Source of the DNA: Arcobacter iocasae
GTDB lineage: Bacteria > Campylobacterota > Campylobacteria > Campylobacterales > Arcobacteraceae
Length of the DNA stretch: 64,000 nt
NCBI RefSeq assembly: GCF_042214795.1
Contig: NZ_CP090177.1
Span: 1,364,001 to 1,428,000, forward strand
Reading direction: 5' to 3'
Positions 49,670-59,393 of the stretch are shown here, piece after piece. The position numbers were made by a program, and so were the translations under genes. Each line of letters opens with the position of its first letter. Positions within the stretch are counted from its first letter, which is position 1. The notes under the pieces are model-generated. The model was given only the letters and a program-made list of their open reading frames with translations, had not been told where the DNA came from and searched no databases.

Positions 49670-50785
49670 ATGTTTCTTATAAATGACACAACATTACGAG
49701 ATGGCGAACAAGCTCCTTATGTAGCATTTAATACAAAAGAAAAATTAGATATTGCCCAAAAACTTTATGAAGCGGGCGCAGATGAACTTGAAGTTGGAAT
49801 TCCTGCAATGGGGAAAAAAGAACAAGAAGACCTAAAAGAGATATTAGCTTTAAATCTTCCTATTCCAATCATGAGTTGGAATAGAGCAACAATGAGCGAT
49901 TTAGAAGCTTCCTTAGAGTGTGGGCTCAAATCAGTTGATTTATCAATTCCTGTTTCAGATATCTTAATTGATGTGAAATTTGGTGGAGATAAACAAAAAG
50001 TCTTATCTCAACTTGAAAAGGTGATTCTACATGCAAAAAAAGAAGGCTTATTTGTTTGCATTGGAGGAGAAGATTCAAGTAGAGCTGATTTGAACTTTTT
50101 AAAAGAGATTTTGGCACTAGGAAAAAGTCTTGGTGCAAATAGATTTAGATATTGTGATACAGTTGGAATATTAACTCCTACAAAAACTTATCAAAATATT
50201 AGTGAGCTTACAAAGTTAGATTTACTTGATATTGAAATGCATACCCATAATGATTTTGGTATGGCGACAGCAAATGCTATTTCGGGTTATGAAGCAGGAG
50301 CAAAAAGTGCCAATACTACCGTTATTGGGTTAGGTGAACGCGCGGGAAATGCCTCTTTTGAACAAGTATTGATGACTTTGGCAAGACTTCTTGGAAAAGA
50401 TACACAAATAAAATCTGATAAATTAAAAGCACTTATTCAAACAGTAGGATTAGCATCAAATAGAAGAATAGATACTAATTTACCTATTGTTGGAGAGTAT
50501 ATCTTTTCCCATGAGTCTGGTATTCATGTAAATGGAATGATGAAATCAAAAAGTGCTTATGAGCCGTTTACTCCAATGGAAGTTGGATTAGAGAGATATT
50601 TCCCTATAGGAAAACACTCAGGAACATCTACTTTACTTTTTCACTTACAAACTTTAGGAATCACTCCTACAAAAGAGAGCTTACAAAAGTTATTGCCATT
50701 GGTTAGAGAAATGGTTACAAATAGAAAAAAAGTGTTAGATATAAAAGAATTGGAAGAGTTATACTTATGTTCGTTGGATATTTAA
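49670..50785 (+). CDS. nifV: NifV, homocitrate synthase
   Basis: 371 aa DRE-TIM enzyme. DTTLRDGEQAPYVAF is the catalytic opening, HTHNDFGMATANA holds the metal-binding histidines, and GERAGNASFEQV is the family's glycine motif. It condenses acetyl-CoA and 2-oxoglutarate to homocitrate, the organic ligand of FeMo-co. The downstream GNAT-like gene overlaps it by 19 bp. Confidence 0.95.
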   Translation: MFLINDTTLRDGEQAPYVAFNTKEKLDIAQKLYEAGADELEVGIPAMGKKEQEDLKEILALNLPIPIMSWNRATMSDLEASLECGLKSVDLSIPVSDILIDVKFGGDKQKVLSQLEKVILHAKKEGLFVCIGGEDSSRADLNFLKEILALGKSLGANRFRYCDTVGILTPTKTYQNISELTKLDLLDIEMHTHNDFGMATANAISGYEAGAKSANTTVIGLGERAGNASFEQVLMTLARLLGKDTQIKSDKLKALIQTVGLASNRRIDTNLPIVGEYIFSHESGIHVNGMMKSKSAYEPFTPMEVGLERYFPIGKHSGTSTLLFHLQTLGITPTKESLQKLLPLVREMVTNRKKVLDIKELEELYLCSLDI

Positions 50786-51573
50786 GAAATGATTTTGAGG
50801 AAGAACTTTCTAGTATATTAGAAAGTGATACTCTTTTTGACTTGGAATTGTTAAAACAAACATATGAGATATTCCCTCAATACTGTTTTGCTGCCTATGA
50901 AGATGGTAAAATTGTAGGGGTAGTTAGTGCTTATGCTTTTAGTAAACATGTATTTATAAATGTAATTAAAGCTTTGGATACACACAAAGATGTACTTACA
51001 AGACTTATTAAATTATTAGTTCAAAATGTGTCAAGTATGAATATATATGTACTAATAGAAGATAAGTTAGCTTCATATTTTACAGCTTTTAATTTTCAAG
51101 AACATTCAAAATTTTTAAGATACTTACACAGTGGGGAAGCGGTTGCTTTTAACTTTTCAAATTCAACTGCGAAACAAGTAAGTGGAGAAAACTATGATGA
51201 TATATCTAGAAAAATAGATAGGGAAGTCTTTTTAGATGATAGGGAAGAGTATATAAAAAAAGATTGTGTATTTACAAACTCTTTGAAACTATCAACAACA
51301 AGTGGATTTATGCACTCTTATGTAGTAAATAAAAGATATATAAAAATCTCACCTTGGCTTATGCAAAATGAATCTTACTTAGATGCTGAAAAGCTTTTAA
51401 GAGGAGTTTTGTATTATCGAGGGTTAAAGAAAATATTTGCTTTTATCCCAAAAGACATAAAAGAGATAAGTGAACTATATGAGAGTTATAAGTTTAAAAA
51501 AGATGGAAATTTTTCTTTGCTTTATTTAGGTGAAAAACCAGAATTAAAGTTAGAAAATCTATATGCACTTTAA
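50767..51573 (+). CDS. GNAT-like protein, possibly with two acetyltransferase folds
   Basis: 268 aa. The N-terminal half resembles a GNAT domain (FAAYEDGKIVGVVSAYAFS as strand pair). The second half could be a degenerate second copy (AEKLLRGVLYYRGLKKIFAFI; YESYKFKKDGNFSLLYLG). A clear acetyl-CoA loop of the form QxxGxG/A is not seen, so activity is uncertain. Translation overlaps nifV. Second GNAT-like gene in the nif regulon. Confidence 0.6.
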   Translation: MFVGYLRNDFEEELSSILESDTLFDLELLKQTYEIFPQYCFAAYEDGKIVGVVSAYAFSKHVFINVIKALDTHKDVLTRLIKLLVQNVSSMNIYVLIEDKLASYFTAFNFQEHSKFLRYLHSGEAVAFNFSNSTAKQVSGENYDDISRKIDREVFLDDREEYIKKDCVFTNSLKLSTTSGFMHSYVVNKRYIKISPWLMQNESYLDAEKLLRGVLYYRGLKKIFAFIPKDIKEISELYESYKFKKDGNFSLLYLGEKPELKLENLYAL

Positions 51574-51596
51574 TAAGCAGAAAAGGAGACTAGAAG

Positions 51597-51806
51597 ATGG
51601 CAGATTTAACACCTGAACAAAAAGAGAAGAAAAAAGAGTTAGCAAAATATAAAAGAAAAGTTATTGAAAAGGCTGGTGTCGTACATGACATAGTTGAAGA
51701 TACAATTTGGACAGAATATGATAAGTTGCCAAAACTTAGTGAAGAGATAGGAATGGCCATGAAAGATGTGGAGAGTTTTTTAGAAGAACACCCTTATTTA
51801 AAGTGA
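51597..51806 (+). CDS. CCE_0567/Rop-like small nif-associated protein
   Basis: 69 aa helical hairpin. The opening LTPEQKEKKKELAKYKRKV and AGVVHDIVEDTIW match the small nitrogen-fixation family with a Rop-like fold and probable metal-binding histidines. Strong AAAAGGAG site. It precedes the 80-aa cysteine protein by 6 bp. Role unknown. Confidence 0.82.
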   Translation: MADLTPEQKEKKKELAKYKRKVIEKAGVVHDIVEDTIWTEYDKLPKLSEEIGMAMKDVESFLEEHPYLK

Positions 51807-51812
51807 TATAAC

Positions 51813-52055
51813 ATGGAAGATTTAAAAGATAAACTTATTTGTGAGTGTGGACAGAAATCGATTCTTGATGCAGTAAAAATATTTGAAAAAACGGATCTTC
51901 CATATAAAAAAGCTAAAAAACTAGTAACAGGATGTAATAAAACCTGTTGTAGAAAACCTCTTATGGCATTGTTTAATATGGTCGATTTTGGATTTGTTGA
52001 TTATGAAGAAATTTCATTTTTAATAGATGCTATGAATGATAGATTAAAGGGATAA
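51813..52055 (+). CDS. Small cysteine protein, BFD-like pattern
   Basis: 80 aa. Five cysteines in two groups, C10-x-C12 and C41-x3-C45-C46, separated by helices. This is close to the CxC-x31-34-CxxC arrangement of bacterioferritin-associated ferredoxin domains but with an altered second half (GCNKTCCRKP). It may bind a Fe-S cluster. Sits between the Rop-like and LRR genes in the nifV operon. Not confidently assigned. Confidence 0.65.
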   Translation: MEDLKDKLICECGQKSILDAVKIFEKTDLPYKKAKKLVTGCNKTCCRKPLMALFNMVDFGFVDYEEISFLIDAMNDRLKG

Positions 52056-52056
52056 A

Positions 52057-53049
52057 ATGAGAAGTGAAATAGAAGATTTTATTAAATGGGTTAATGTTAA
52101 TGGTTTAAACTCTTATATCTCTACTCATATTGATGATATAAATGAAATGACACATTTAGATTTATCAAAAAAGAAAATAAGAGAACTTCCTGAATCCTTT
52201 GGTGTATTACAAAATCTTACTGTACTAAAACTATCAAATAATAGATTAAAAAAATTACCAAATTGTATTGGTGATTTTAAATACTTAAAAAATCTACAAT
52301 GTGAGAATAATCTTTTAAGTGAGATACCAAGTAGTATTGGCAAGCTTTCAAAACTGTTGATTTTAAATCTAAATGGTAATAGACTAGAAGAGTTGCCAAA
52401 AGAGTTATATGATTTAAAAAGCCTCACAAGGTTGACTCTTGCTGCAAATAAGATTAAAAAGCTTGATGAAGACTTAGGAAAGTTATCAAAACTTTTATAT
52501 TTTTCTTTAGATACAAATGAGTTAGATGAACTACCTGATAGTTTTTCTAAGATGAAGTCTTTGTATTATCTTGATGTTTCATTTAACAATCTAACAAAGC
52601 TACCTAAATCTATTTCCCAAATAGATGAATTACAAACATTATTGTTAGAAGGAAATCAAATAGATGATTTACCATCTTTAGAATCCCATGATATGCTAAT
52701 AAAACTTGATTTAAGTGATAATTCTTTGAAGTCTTTAGATTTTAATGTTAGCAAATTAGAAGATTTGAAAATACTTATTTTAGATAATAACTTTCTTGTA
52801 AAACTTCCTGATGAGGTATGTGATTTGAATAATCTAACAAACTTAAGTATTAGCTCAAACTCTTTGGTTAAACTTCCTCAAAATATAGGGAAACTACAAA
52901 ATCTTGAAGAGTTAGATATAGAAGATAACAATATTAAAGAGTTGCCAGAATCTTTTTTTAAGCTAAAAAAGCTAAAAAATCTATATTTAGCAGATAATGA
53001 AGGCTTGGAAAGACCTGAGGGAATGGATTTTGAATATTGTGATATATAA
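52057..53049 (+). CDS. Leucine-rich-repeat protein
   Basis: 330 aa with about eleven tandem 23-residue LRRs of the type LxxLxxLxLxxNxLxxLPxxI (for example LTVLKLSNNRLKKLPNCIGD). No signal peptide, so cytoplasmic. A short N-terminal helix (IEDFIKWVNVN) caps the solenoid. LRR proteins recur in nif clusters of several bacteria; a docking role for nitrogenase assembly or regulation is plausible but unproven. It follows the 80-aa gene by 1 bp. Confidence 0.9.
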   Translation: MRSEIEDFIKWVNVNGLNSYISTHIDDINEMTHLDLSKKKIRELPESFGVLQNLTVLKLSNNRLKKLPNCIGDFKYLKNLQCENNLLSEIPSSIGKLSKLLILNLNGNRLEELPKELYDLKSLTRLTLAANKIKKLDEDLGKLSKLLYFSLDTNELDELPDSFSKMKSLYYLDVSFNNLTKLPKSISQIDELQTLLLEGNQIDDLPSLESHDMLIKLDLSDNSLKSLDFNVSKLEDLKILILDNNFLVKLPDEVCDLNNLTNLSISSNSLVKLPQNIGKLQNLEELDIEDNNIKELPESFFKLKKLKNLYLADNEGLERPEGMDFEYCDI

Positions 53050-53084
53050 TAAAAAATATTTAGAAGCAATTTAAAGGAGTTTTT

Positions 53085-53405
53085 ATGCGAGATTTAGAAC
53101 TTATGGAAAAAGAGGTTTTAGACCTTTTGGTTAAACATGCAAATGATGAGCAAATAAAAATCACTCTAGCACCCTTGATTGCAAAAACTTCTATACAAAT
53201 GGGACATCTTTATTCTGATTTGGGATTACCAACTAGAGAAGAGATGGGAAAACTTATGAGTGCAAATTTTAGCTCACTTGCAAAACTAAAGCCCTCTGAT
53301 GTAAGATGGAAGAAGTATTTATATGACTGTATTGGAAAAACTGCACCCGCTTGCGCAAAGTGCAATGATATTTCAAACTGTTTTAACTGTACTTTAGCTT
53401 CATAA
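53085..53405 (+). CDS. nifQ: Short NifQ-like protein
   Basis: 106 aa, only about half the usual NifQ length. The diagnostic C-terminus is present: RWKKYLYDCIGKTAPACAKC, continuing to CFNC, giving C82, C90, C93, C99 and C102, which covers the C-x2-C-x5-C core. DLGLPTREEMGKLMSANF fits the preceding helix of NifQ. NifQ carries a Mo-Fe-S cluster and gives Mo to NifEN. The missing N-terminal half may mean reduced or altered function. aaaggag site. Confidence 0.8.
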   Translation: MRDLELMEKEVLDLLVKHANDEQIKITLAPLIAKTSIQMGHLYSDLGLPTREEMGKLMSANFSSLAKLKPSDVRWKKYLYDCIGKTAPACAKCNDISNCFNCTLAS

Positions 53406-53407
53406 AA

Positions 53408-54310
53408 TCAATTATCTTCTAAAAACTGCTCATAAAGATCTCTGTTTTTAGAATAAATTTTGTATAAAGTATTTTCATAATTAAATTCCAAGTAGTTAGC
53501 ATGAAGCCATAGTCTATGTGAACCACTAACCTCTTCTCTTCTTTTGTCATCTAAAAGTCTATCTAAATAAGCATCCGCAAAATCATCATCAACCCCATAT
53601 ATTGGATCGCCAAAGATAGGATGTCCTATTGAATAAAGATGCACTCTTATTTGGTGCTGTCTTCCAGTAACTGGTACGGCTTCTACCAAAGTTAAATCTT
53701 TTTTTTCATCATATTTTATTGGATTGATTATTGTTTTTGATTTTTTTCCTTGGGCTCCTGCTGCCATTCTAACACCTATGTTTTTGCCCTCTTTTTGAAT
53801 AGAAGTATCAATGATAACTGACTCTTTTATATGACCTCTTACTATGGCTAAGTATGATTTTTGATACTTTTTCTCTTCAAACATTAATTTTAGCTTAGAT
53901 TCTATGTCCCTATCTTTGGCACACATTATTAATCCAGAAGTTTCAGCATCAATTCTATGTACTAAATTGGCATCAGGCCCGAAGTGATAACGAACTTCAT
54001 CCAATAAACAGTATTCAGTATTTTTACTGATTGGATGAACAACAATTCCAGAGGGCTTTTCAAAAATAGCAAAGTAATTGGTTTGAAATAGGGGTTTTAA
54101 GCCTCTTGTATGACCTTCAAATTGAGCCATATAAATCAAATCAGAATCAATGATGTCTCCATATTTTAAAGTATTGAAAGCTTCATCAAAAACTCTTCCT
54201 TTACTAATTGACTTTTGCGCGGTAGAGGTCTTTATCTTTAAATTCTTGACTAAATGCACTTGGATTTTTTCTCCAGAAAGTGCGGGGTATTCTTTTAGTA
54301 TAAACGGCAA
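53408..54310 (-). CDS. RluA-family pseudouridine synthase
   Basis: 300 aa. Catalytic aspartate in VHRIDAETSGLIMCAK; an N-terminal S4-like RNA-binding part and the C-terminal GRQHQIRVHLYSIGHPIFGD are standard for RluA/RluD enzymes. It modifies uridines in rRNA or tRNA; the exact site cannot be read from sequence. Convergent with the nifQ-like gene (2 bp gap), it begins the non-nif flank. Confidence 0.92.
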   Translation of the reverse strand: MPFILKEYPALSGEKIQVHLVKNLKIKTSTAQKSISKGRVFDEAFNTLKYGDIIDSDLIYMAQFEGHTRGLKPLFQTNYFAIFEKPSGIVVHPISKNTEYCLLDEVRYHFGPDANLVHRIDAETSGLIMCAKDRDIESKLKLMFEEKKYQKSYLAIVRGHIKESVIIDTSIQKEGKNIGVRMAAGAQGKKSKTIINPIKYDEKKDLTLVEAVPVTGRQHQIRVHLYSIGHPIFGDPIYGVDDDFADAYLDRLLDDKRREEVSGSHRLWLHANYLEFNYENTLYKIYSKNRDLYEQFLEDN

Positions 54311-54443
54311 AACTATATCCTTAAATTAAGTAAAAATTAACCAAAAATTAATAAGATTCTTTGACTAAAGTAGATAACATATCATATTAAAAAAAATCGA
54401 AATTTATGATAAAAATGTAGAAAATGCTATAAGGAATTTATTA

Positions 54444-55772
54444 ATGGTTGAAAGATACGCAAGAGAAGAGATGAGTTCAAAGTGGACTCAACAGGCAAGA
54501 TATGCAGCTTGGCTTGAAGTAGAAAAAGCAGCTGTAAAAGCTTGGAATAGAATAGGACTTATACCTGATGAAGATTGTGAAAAGATAGTTAAAAATGCTA
54601 CTTTTTCTGTTGAGAGAATAGAAGAAATCGAAGCTGTTACAAAGCATGATTTAATTGCATTTAATACAAGCGTATCTGAATCACTTGGTTCTGAGTCAAG
54701 ATGGTTTCACTATGGTATGACTTCTTCAGATGCTGTTGATACTGGTGTCGCAATTCAAATGAGAGATTCTTTAAAAATCATTATTGAAGATGTGAAGATG
54801 TTAATGGAGTCTATTAAAAAAAGAGCCGAAGAGCACAAATTTACTTTAATGGTAGGAAGAAGTCATGGTATTCATGGTGAACCTATTACTTTTGGTTTGA
54901 CTTTAGCTGTTTGGTATGATGAAGTATCAAGACATCTTAAAAATCTTGAAGAGACTATGGAAGTGATTTCTGTGGGTCAAATCTCTGGAGCTATGGGTAA
55001 CTTTGCCCACGCACCACTTGAACTTGAAGAGTATGCAATGGAAGAACTTGGACTTAAACCAGAACCTTGTTCAAATCAAGTAATTCATAGAGATAGATAT
55101 GCAAGACTTGCAACTGCTTTAGCATTACTTGCAAGTTCTGTTGAAAAGTTTGCAGTACAAGTAAGACACCTACAAAGAACAGAAGTTTATGAAGCTGAAG
55201 AGTATTTTGCAAAAGGGCAAAAAGGTTCTTCTGCTATGCCACACAAAAGAAATCCTATTTTAACAGAAAATATAACTGGACTTGCAAGAATGATTAGATC
55301 ATATGCAGCTCCTGCTATGGAAAATGTTGCTTTATGGCATGAAAGAGATATCTCACACTCATCAACTGAGAGATTTTGGTTACCAGATGCATTTATCACA
55401 AGTGATTTTATGCTTCATAGAATGAACAGTGTAATTGCAAACTTATCAGTTATGCCAGAAAATATGATGAAGAATTTAAATTTAACTGGCGGATTAGTAT
55501 TTTCACAAAGAGTATTATTAGAACTTCCAAAAGCTGGAGTTTCAAGAGAAGATGCTTATAGAATAGTTCAAAGAAATGCAATGAAAGTATGGGAAGAGAT
55601 ACAACAAGGTAAACCTAGCACAAATGAAAAAGGTGAATCTTTATATTTACAATATTTATTAGGAGATGAAGAGTTAAGAAATTCTTTATCAGAAGAGCAA
55701 ATAAGAGAGTGTTTTAATTTTGACTACTACACTAAAAATGTAGATGCAATTTTTAAAAGAGTTTTTAAATAA
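54444..55772 (+). CDS. purB: Adenylosuccinate lyase
   Basis: 442 aa fumarase/aspartase superfamily. Signature GSSAMPHKRNP is present, with catalytic residues in GRSHGIHGEP and TSSDAVDT. It acts twice in purine synthesis (SAICAR to AICAR; adenylosuccinate to AMP). Followed 27 bp later by nrdA, a nucleotide-supply pairing. Housekeeping gene outside the nif island. Confidence 0.96.
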   Translation: MVERYAREEMSSKWTQQARYAAWLEVEKAAVKAWNRIGLIPDEDCEKIVKNATFSVERIEEIEAVTKHDLIAFNTSVSESLGSESRWFHYGMTSSDAVDTGVAIQMRDSLKIIIEDVKMLMESIKKRAEEHKFTLMVGRSHGIHGEPITFGLTLAVWYDEVSRHLKNLEETMEVISVGQISGAMGNFAHAPLELEEYAMEELGLKPEPCSNQVIHRDRYARLATALALLASSVEKFAVQVRHLQRTEVYEAEEYFAKGQKGSSAMPHKRNPILTENITGLARMIRSYAAPAMENVALWHERDISHSSTERFWLPDAFITSDFMLHRMNSVIANLSVMPENMMKNLNLTGGLVFSQRVLLELPKAGVSREDAYRIVQRNAMKVWEEIQQGKPSTNEKGESLYLQYLLGDEELRNSLSEEQIRECFNFDYYTKNVDAIFKRVFK

Positions 55773-55799
55773 GAAAATATAACTATCAAAGGTAATACG

Positions 55800-58184
55800 A
55801 TGGCTTTAATGATCCAAAAAAGAAATGGAAGAAAAGAGGTTTTAGATATAACTAAAATCCAAAAGATGTCAATAGCAGCAACTGAAGGTTTAGAAGGGGT
55901 TTCTCAAAGTGAATTAGAACTAGATGCTCAAATTAAATTCATAGATGGAATGAGTTCATCTGATATTCAAGATGCTTTAATAAAAACAGCTATTGAAAAA
56001 ATTGATATTGATGTTCCTAACTGGACTTTTGTAGCAGCTAGACTATTTATATTTAATTTATACCACAGAGTTGGTAGAACAACAAATAGTGTAAAAGGTG
56101 AAGCTTATTCTCATATGAGTGATTATATAAAAACTGCACAAGATGCAGGAAGAATGATTCCTGGACTTGAAAGAGGGTATGATTTAGAAGATTTAAATAA
56201 CTATTTAAAACCAGAGAGAGATTTACAATTTAATTATCTTGGTATTAAAACTTTATATGATAGATATCTAATCAAAGACAAAAATTCTGACCCAATAGAG
56301 TTACCACAACATATGTTTATGGGTATTGCTATGTTCTTAGCACAAGATGAAGATGATAAACAAGCAAGAGCAAAAGAGTTTTATGATGTTGTTTCTAAAT
56401 TTGAAGTTATGTTAGCAACTCCAACATTAAGTAATGCAAGAACAAATAGACATCAATTATCATCTTGTTATATAGGTTCAAGTCCTGATAATATTGAAGG
56501 TATTTTTGATGGTTATAAAGAGATGGCACTATTATCTAAATATGGTGGTGGTATTGGTTGGGATTGGAATCAAATTAGATCATTAGGTGGAGCAATTGAT
56601 GGACACAAAAGTGCTGCTGGTGGTACTGTTCCATTTTTAAAAATTACAAATGATATTGCAATCGCAGTTGACCAATTAGGTACTAGAAAAGGGGCAATCG
56701 CAGTTTATTTAGAGCCTTGGCACATGGATATTTCTGATTTTCTTGACTTAAAGAAAAACTCAGGAGAAGAAAGAAGAAGAGCACATGATTTATTCCCTTC
56801 TCTTTGGATTTGTGACCTTTTCATGCAAAGAATTATGGAAGATTCACATTGGACACTATTTGATCCAAATGATGTAAAAGATTTAAGTGAACTTCATGGG
56901 GATGCTTTTGAAAAAAGATATATCGAATATGAACATGATGACTCAATAGTAAAAGATAGAATAAAAGCAAAAGATTTATGGAAGAAAATTTTAACTTCAT
57001 ATTTTGAATCAGGTTCTCCATTTTTATGTTTCAAAGATAATGCAAATAGAGCAAATCCAAATGCTCATGTTGGACATATCAGAAGCTCAAATTTATGTAC
57101 AGAGATATTCCAAAATACAAACCCAAATAAATACAAGATAAAGCTAGAGTTTGAAGATGGTACAATAGAAGTACATGATGAAGAAGATACATTAACAGTA
57201 GATTCAGGAATCGTAAAAAAAGCTAATAAAATCACAGCTCTTGATTCTATTGGTGGTAAGAAAATCTTTATAGTAGAAAAAGAAAAAACAGATGGTGATA
57301 CAGCTGTTTGTAATCTGGCATCTGTAAACTTAAGTAAAATTCATACAAAAGAAGATATTGAAAGAGTAGTACCAACTGCTATTAGAATGCTTGATAATGT
57401 TATTGATTTAAATTTCTACCCTCTTAGAAAAGTAAAAGCTACAAATTTAAAATCAAGAAGTATAGGTCTTGGTGTGATGGGTGAAGCTCAAATGTTAGCG
57501 GAAGAAAAACTTGTTTGGGGAAGTGTTGACCACTTGAAAAAAATAGATAAAGTTATGGAAGCAATTTCATATAATGCTATCAAATCAAGTGCAGAACTTG
57601 CAGTTGAAAAAGGTAAATACCCTACTTTTGATGGTTCAAATTGGTCAAAAGGTATTATGCCACATGACCATGCACCACAAGCTGTTAATGCATTAGTAGA
57701 AAAAGATTTATTTGATACAGGATATGATTGGGATGCACTAAGAGCACAAGTAAAAAAAGATGGTATGAGAAATGGTTATTTAATGGCAGTTGCTCCAACA
57801 TCATCTATTTCTATTTTAGTTGGAACTACTCAAGCTATTGAGCCAGTTTATAAAAGAAAATGGTATGAAGAGAACTTATCAGGACTTATTCCAGTAGTTG
57901 TTCCAAAACTTAGCCCTGAAACTTGGTCTTATTATACACCAGCTTATGAAGTAGATCAATTGGATATAATCAAAGCAGCAGCAGTAAGACAAAAATGGAT
58001 AGATCAAGGTCAAAGTACAAATATTTTCCTTTCTTTAGATAAAGCAAGTGGAAAATATATGCATCAGATTTATACTTTAGCTTGGCAGTTAGGTTTAAAA
58101 TCAACTTATTACCTAAGAAGTCAATCACCTGAAGCTTCAAATGATGTAGAAGATAGAAGTATGGAGTGTGCAGGTTGTCAATAA
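55800..58184 (+). CDS. nrdA: Class Ia ribonucleotide reductase, alpha subunit
   Basis: 794 aa. N-terminal ATP-cone (VLDITKIQKMSIAATEGLEG), catalytic barrel with the cysteine and loop motifs SSCYIGSSPDN, SNLCTEI and CNLASVNLS, and the redox-active C-terminal tail ending ECAGCQ. It reduces ribonucleoside diphosphates with NrdB. 49 bp before nrdB. Confidence 0.96.
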   Translation: MALMIQKRNGRKEVLDITKIQKMSIAATEGLEGVSQSELELDAQIKFIDGMSSSDIQDALIKTAIEKIDIDVPNWTFVAARLFIFNLYHRVGRTTNSVKGEAYSHMSDYIKTAQDAGRMIPGLERGYDLEDLNNYLKPERDLQFNYLGIKTLYDRYLIKDKNSDPIELPQHMFMGIAMFLAQDEDDKQARAKEFYDVVSKFEVMLATPTLSNARTNRHQLSSCYIGSSPDNIEGIFDGYKEMALLSKYGGGIGWDWNQIRSLGGAIDGHKSAAGGTVPFLKITNDIAIAVDQLGTRKGAIAVYLEPWHMDISDFLDLKKNSGEERRRAHDLFPSLWICDLFMQRIMEDSHWTLFDPNDVKDLSELHGDAFEKRYIEYEHDDSIVKDRIKAKDLWKKILTSYFESGSPFLCFKDNANRANPNAHVGHIRSSNLCTEIFQNTNPNKYKIKLEFEDGTIEVHDEEDTLTVDSGIVKKANKITALDSIGGKKIFIVEKEKTDGDTAVCNLASVNLSKIHTKEDIERVVPTAIRMLDNVIDLNFYPLRKVKATNLKSRSIGLGVMGEAQMLAEEKLVWGSVDHLKKIDKVMEAISYNAIKSSAELAVEKGKYPTFDGSNWSKGIMPHDHAPQAVNALVEKDLFDTGYDWDALRAQVKKDGMRNGYLMAVAPTSSISILVGTTQAIEPVYKRKWYEENLSGLIPVVVPKLSPETWSYYTPAYEVDQLDIIKAAAVRQKWIDQGQSTNIFLSLDKASGKYMHQIYTLAWQLGLKSTYYLRSQSPEASNDVEDRSMECAGCQ

Positions 58185-58233
58185 GATAACCTGATTTTCC
58201 TATTGAATGATAAAAATAATATAAGGTAAAAAA

Positions 58234-59253
58234 GTGGCTAGAAAAACAATATATAATCCAGAATCAAAAGAGAGTTTAAGCGATAGAAGAATTTTTGGTG
58301 GTAATCCAGATGGTATGATAAACTTCACAAAAATGAAGTACCAATGGGCTCTAAATCTTTGGGATACTATGGAAGCAAATACTTGGTTCCCAAGAGAAGT
58401 TCAAATGACAGGAGATGCAAAGGACTATAAGTACCTAACACCTGCTGAAAAGAGAATGTATGATTTAGTATTATCCCAGCTAATTTTTATGGATTCGTTA
58501 CAAACAAATAACTTGATGGATAATATCAATCCTTATATAACAGTACCAGAAATCAATGCTTGTCTTTCAAGACAATCATACGAAGAAGCAAATCACTCAA
58601 AATCATATGCAGTTATGGTTGAGTCAATTTCTGATAATACAGATGAGATTTATGACAAATGGAAAACAGATACTCAATTAAGAGAAAAAAATAACTACAT
58701 AGCAGCTGTTTATGATAACTTATCTGATGATATTACAGATGAAAAAATGGTTTTAGCAATGTTTGCAAATCAAATCTTAGAGGGATTATACTTCTATGCA
58801 GGTTTTGCAGCTATATATGCCCTTGGTAAATCAGGAAAGATGCTAGGAAGCTCACAAATGATTAAATTCATCCAAAGAGATGAAGTAACACATTTATTAC
58901 TTTTCCAAAACATGATTAACTCTACAAGAAAAGAAAGACCTGATTTATTTACTCCTGAATTAGAAGTAAAAGTAAGAGCAATGTTTAGAAAAGCTGTAGA
59001 ACTAGAAGCTGCATGGGGATCATATATTACTCAAGGTCAAATCCTAGGTTTCACTGATGCAATCATCACACAATATATCCAATACCTAGCAGATAAAAGA
59101 TTAGATGCAGTAGGATATAAACCAGAATACAATGTAAAACACCCTATTCCATGGGTAGATGGTTATAGTAGTTTCAATGACCAAAGAACGAACTTCTTCG
59201 AAGGAAATGTTCTGAACTATTCTAAGGGTTCAATCGACTTCGACGACTTCTAA
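58234..59253 (+). CDS. nrdB: Class Ia ribonucleotide reductase, beta subunit
   Basis: 339 aa ferritin-like radical subunit. Iron ligands lie in YEEANHSKSYAVMVES and IQRDEVTHLLLFQNMI. The start is GTG at 58234 with aagg upstream. Co-transcribed with nrdA and terminated by the hairpin at 59283-59308. Needs O2 for radical formation, so the organism tolerates at least low oxygen. Confidence 0.95.
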   Translation: MARKTIYNPESKESLSDRRIFGGNPDGMINFTKMKYQWALNLWDTMEANTWFPREVQMTGDAKDYKYLTPAEKRMYDLVLSQLIFMDSLQTNNLMDNINPYITVPEINACLSRQSYEEANHSKSYAVMVESISDNTDEIYDKWKTDTQLREKNNYIAAVYDNLSDDITDEKMVLAMFANQILEGLYFYAGFAAIYALGKSGKMLGSSQMIKFIQRDEVTHLLLFQNMINSTRKERPDLFTPELEVKVRAMFRKAVELEAAWGSYITQGQILGFTDAIITQYIQYLADKRLDAVGYKPEYNVKHPIPWVDGYSSFNDQRTNFFEGNVLNYSKGSIDFDDF

Positions 59254-59282
59254 AAAAGAGTTTTATTAATAGCTCTTTTCCG

Positions 59283-59308
59283 AAATTTCTGCGTTATCGC
59301 AGAAATTT
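59283..59308 (+). terminator. Terminator of purB-nrdA-nrdB
   Basis: 11-bp perfect stem aaatttctgcg / cgcagaaattt with a ttat loop and trailing T residues. An AAAAGAG/CTCTTTT stem precedes it (about 59255-59280) and a 14-bp palindrome CTTACTGCAGTAAG follows at 59318-59331. Confidence 0.75.
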
Positions 59309-59393
59309 TATTACTCACTTACTGCAGTAAGCTCCTAACAAAATTTCCACTCTAGCCTTGAACTTTCAAAAAATACCTATCACTAAAACTCTT

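Noticed and set aside
59318..59331. CTTACTGCAGTAAG palindrome as an operator
   Set aside because: It sits downstream of the nrdB terminator with no promoter beside it; more likely part of the 3' region.
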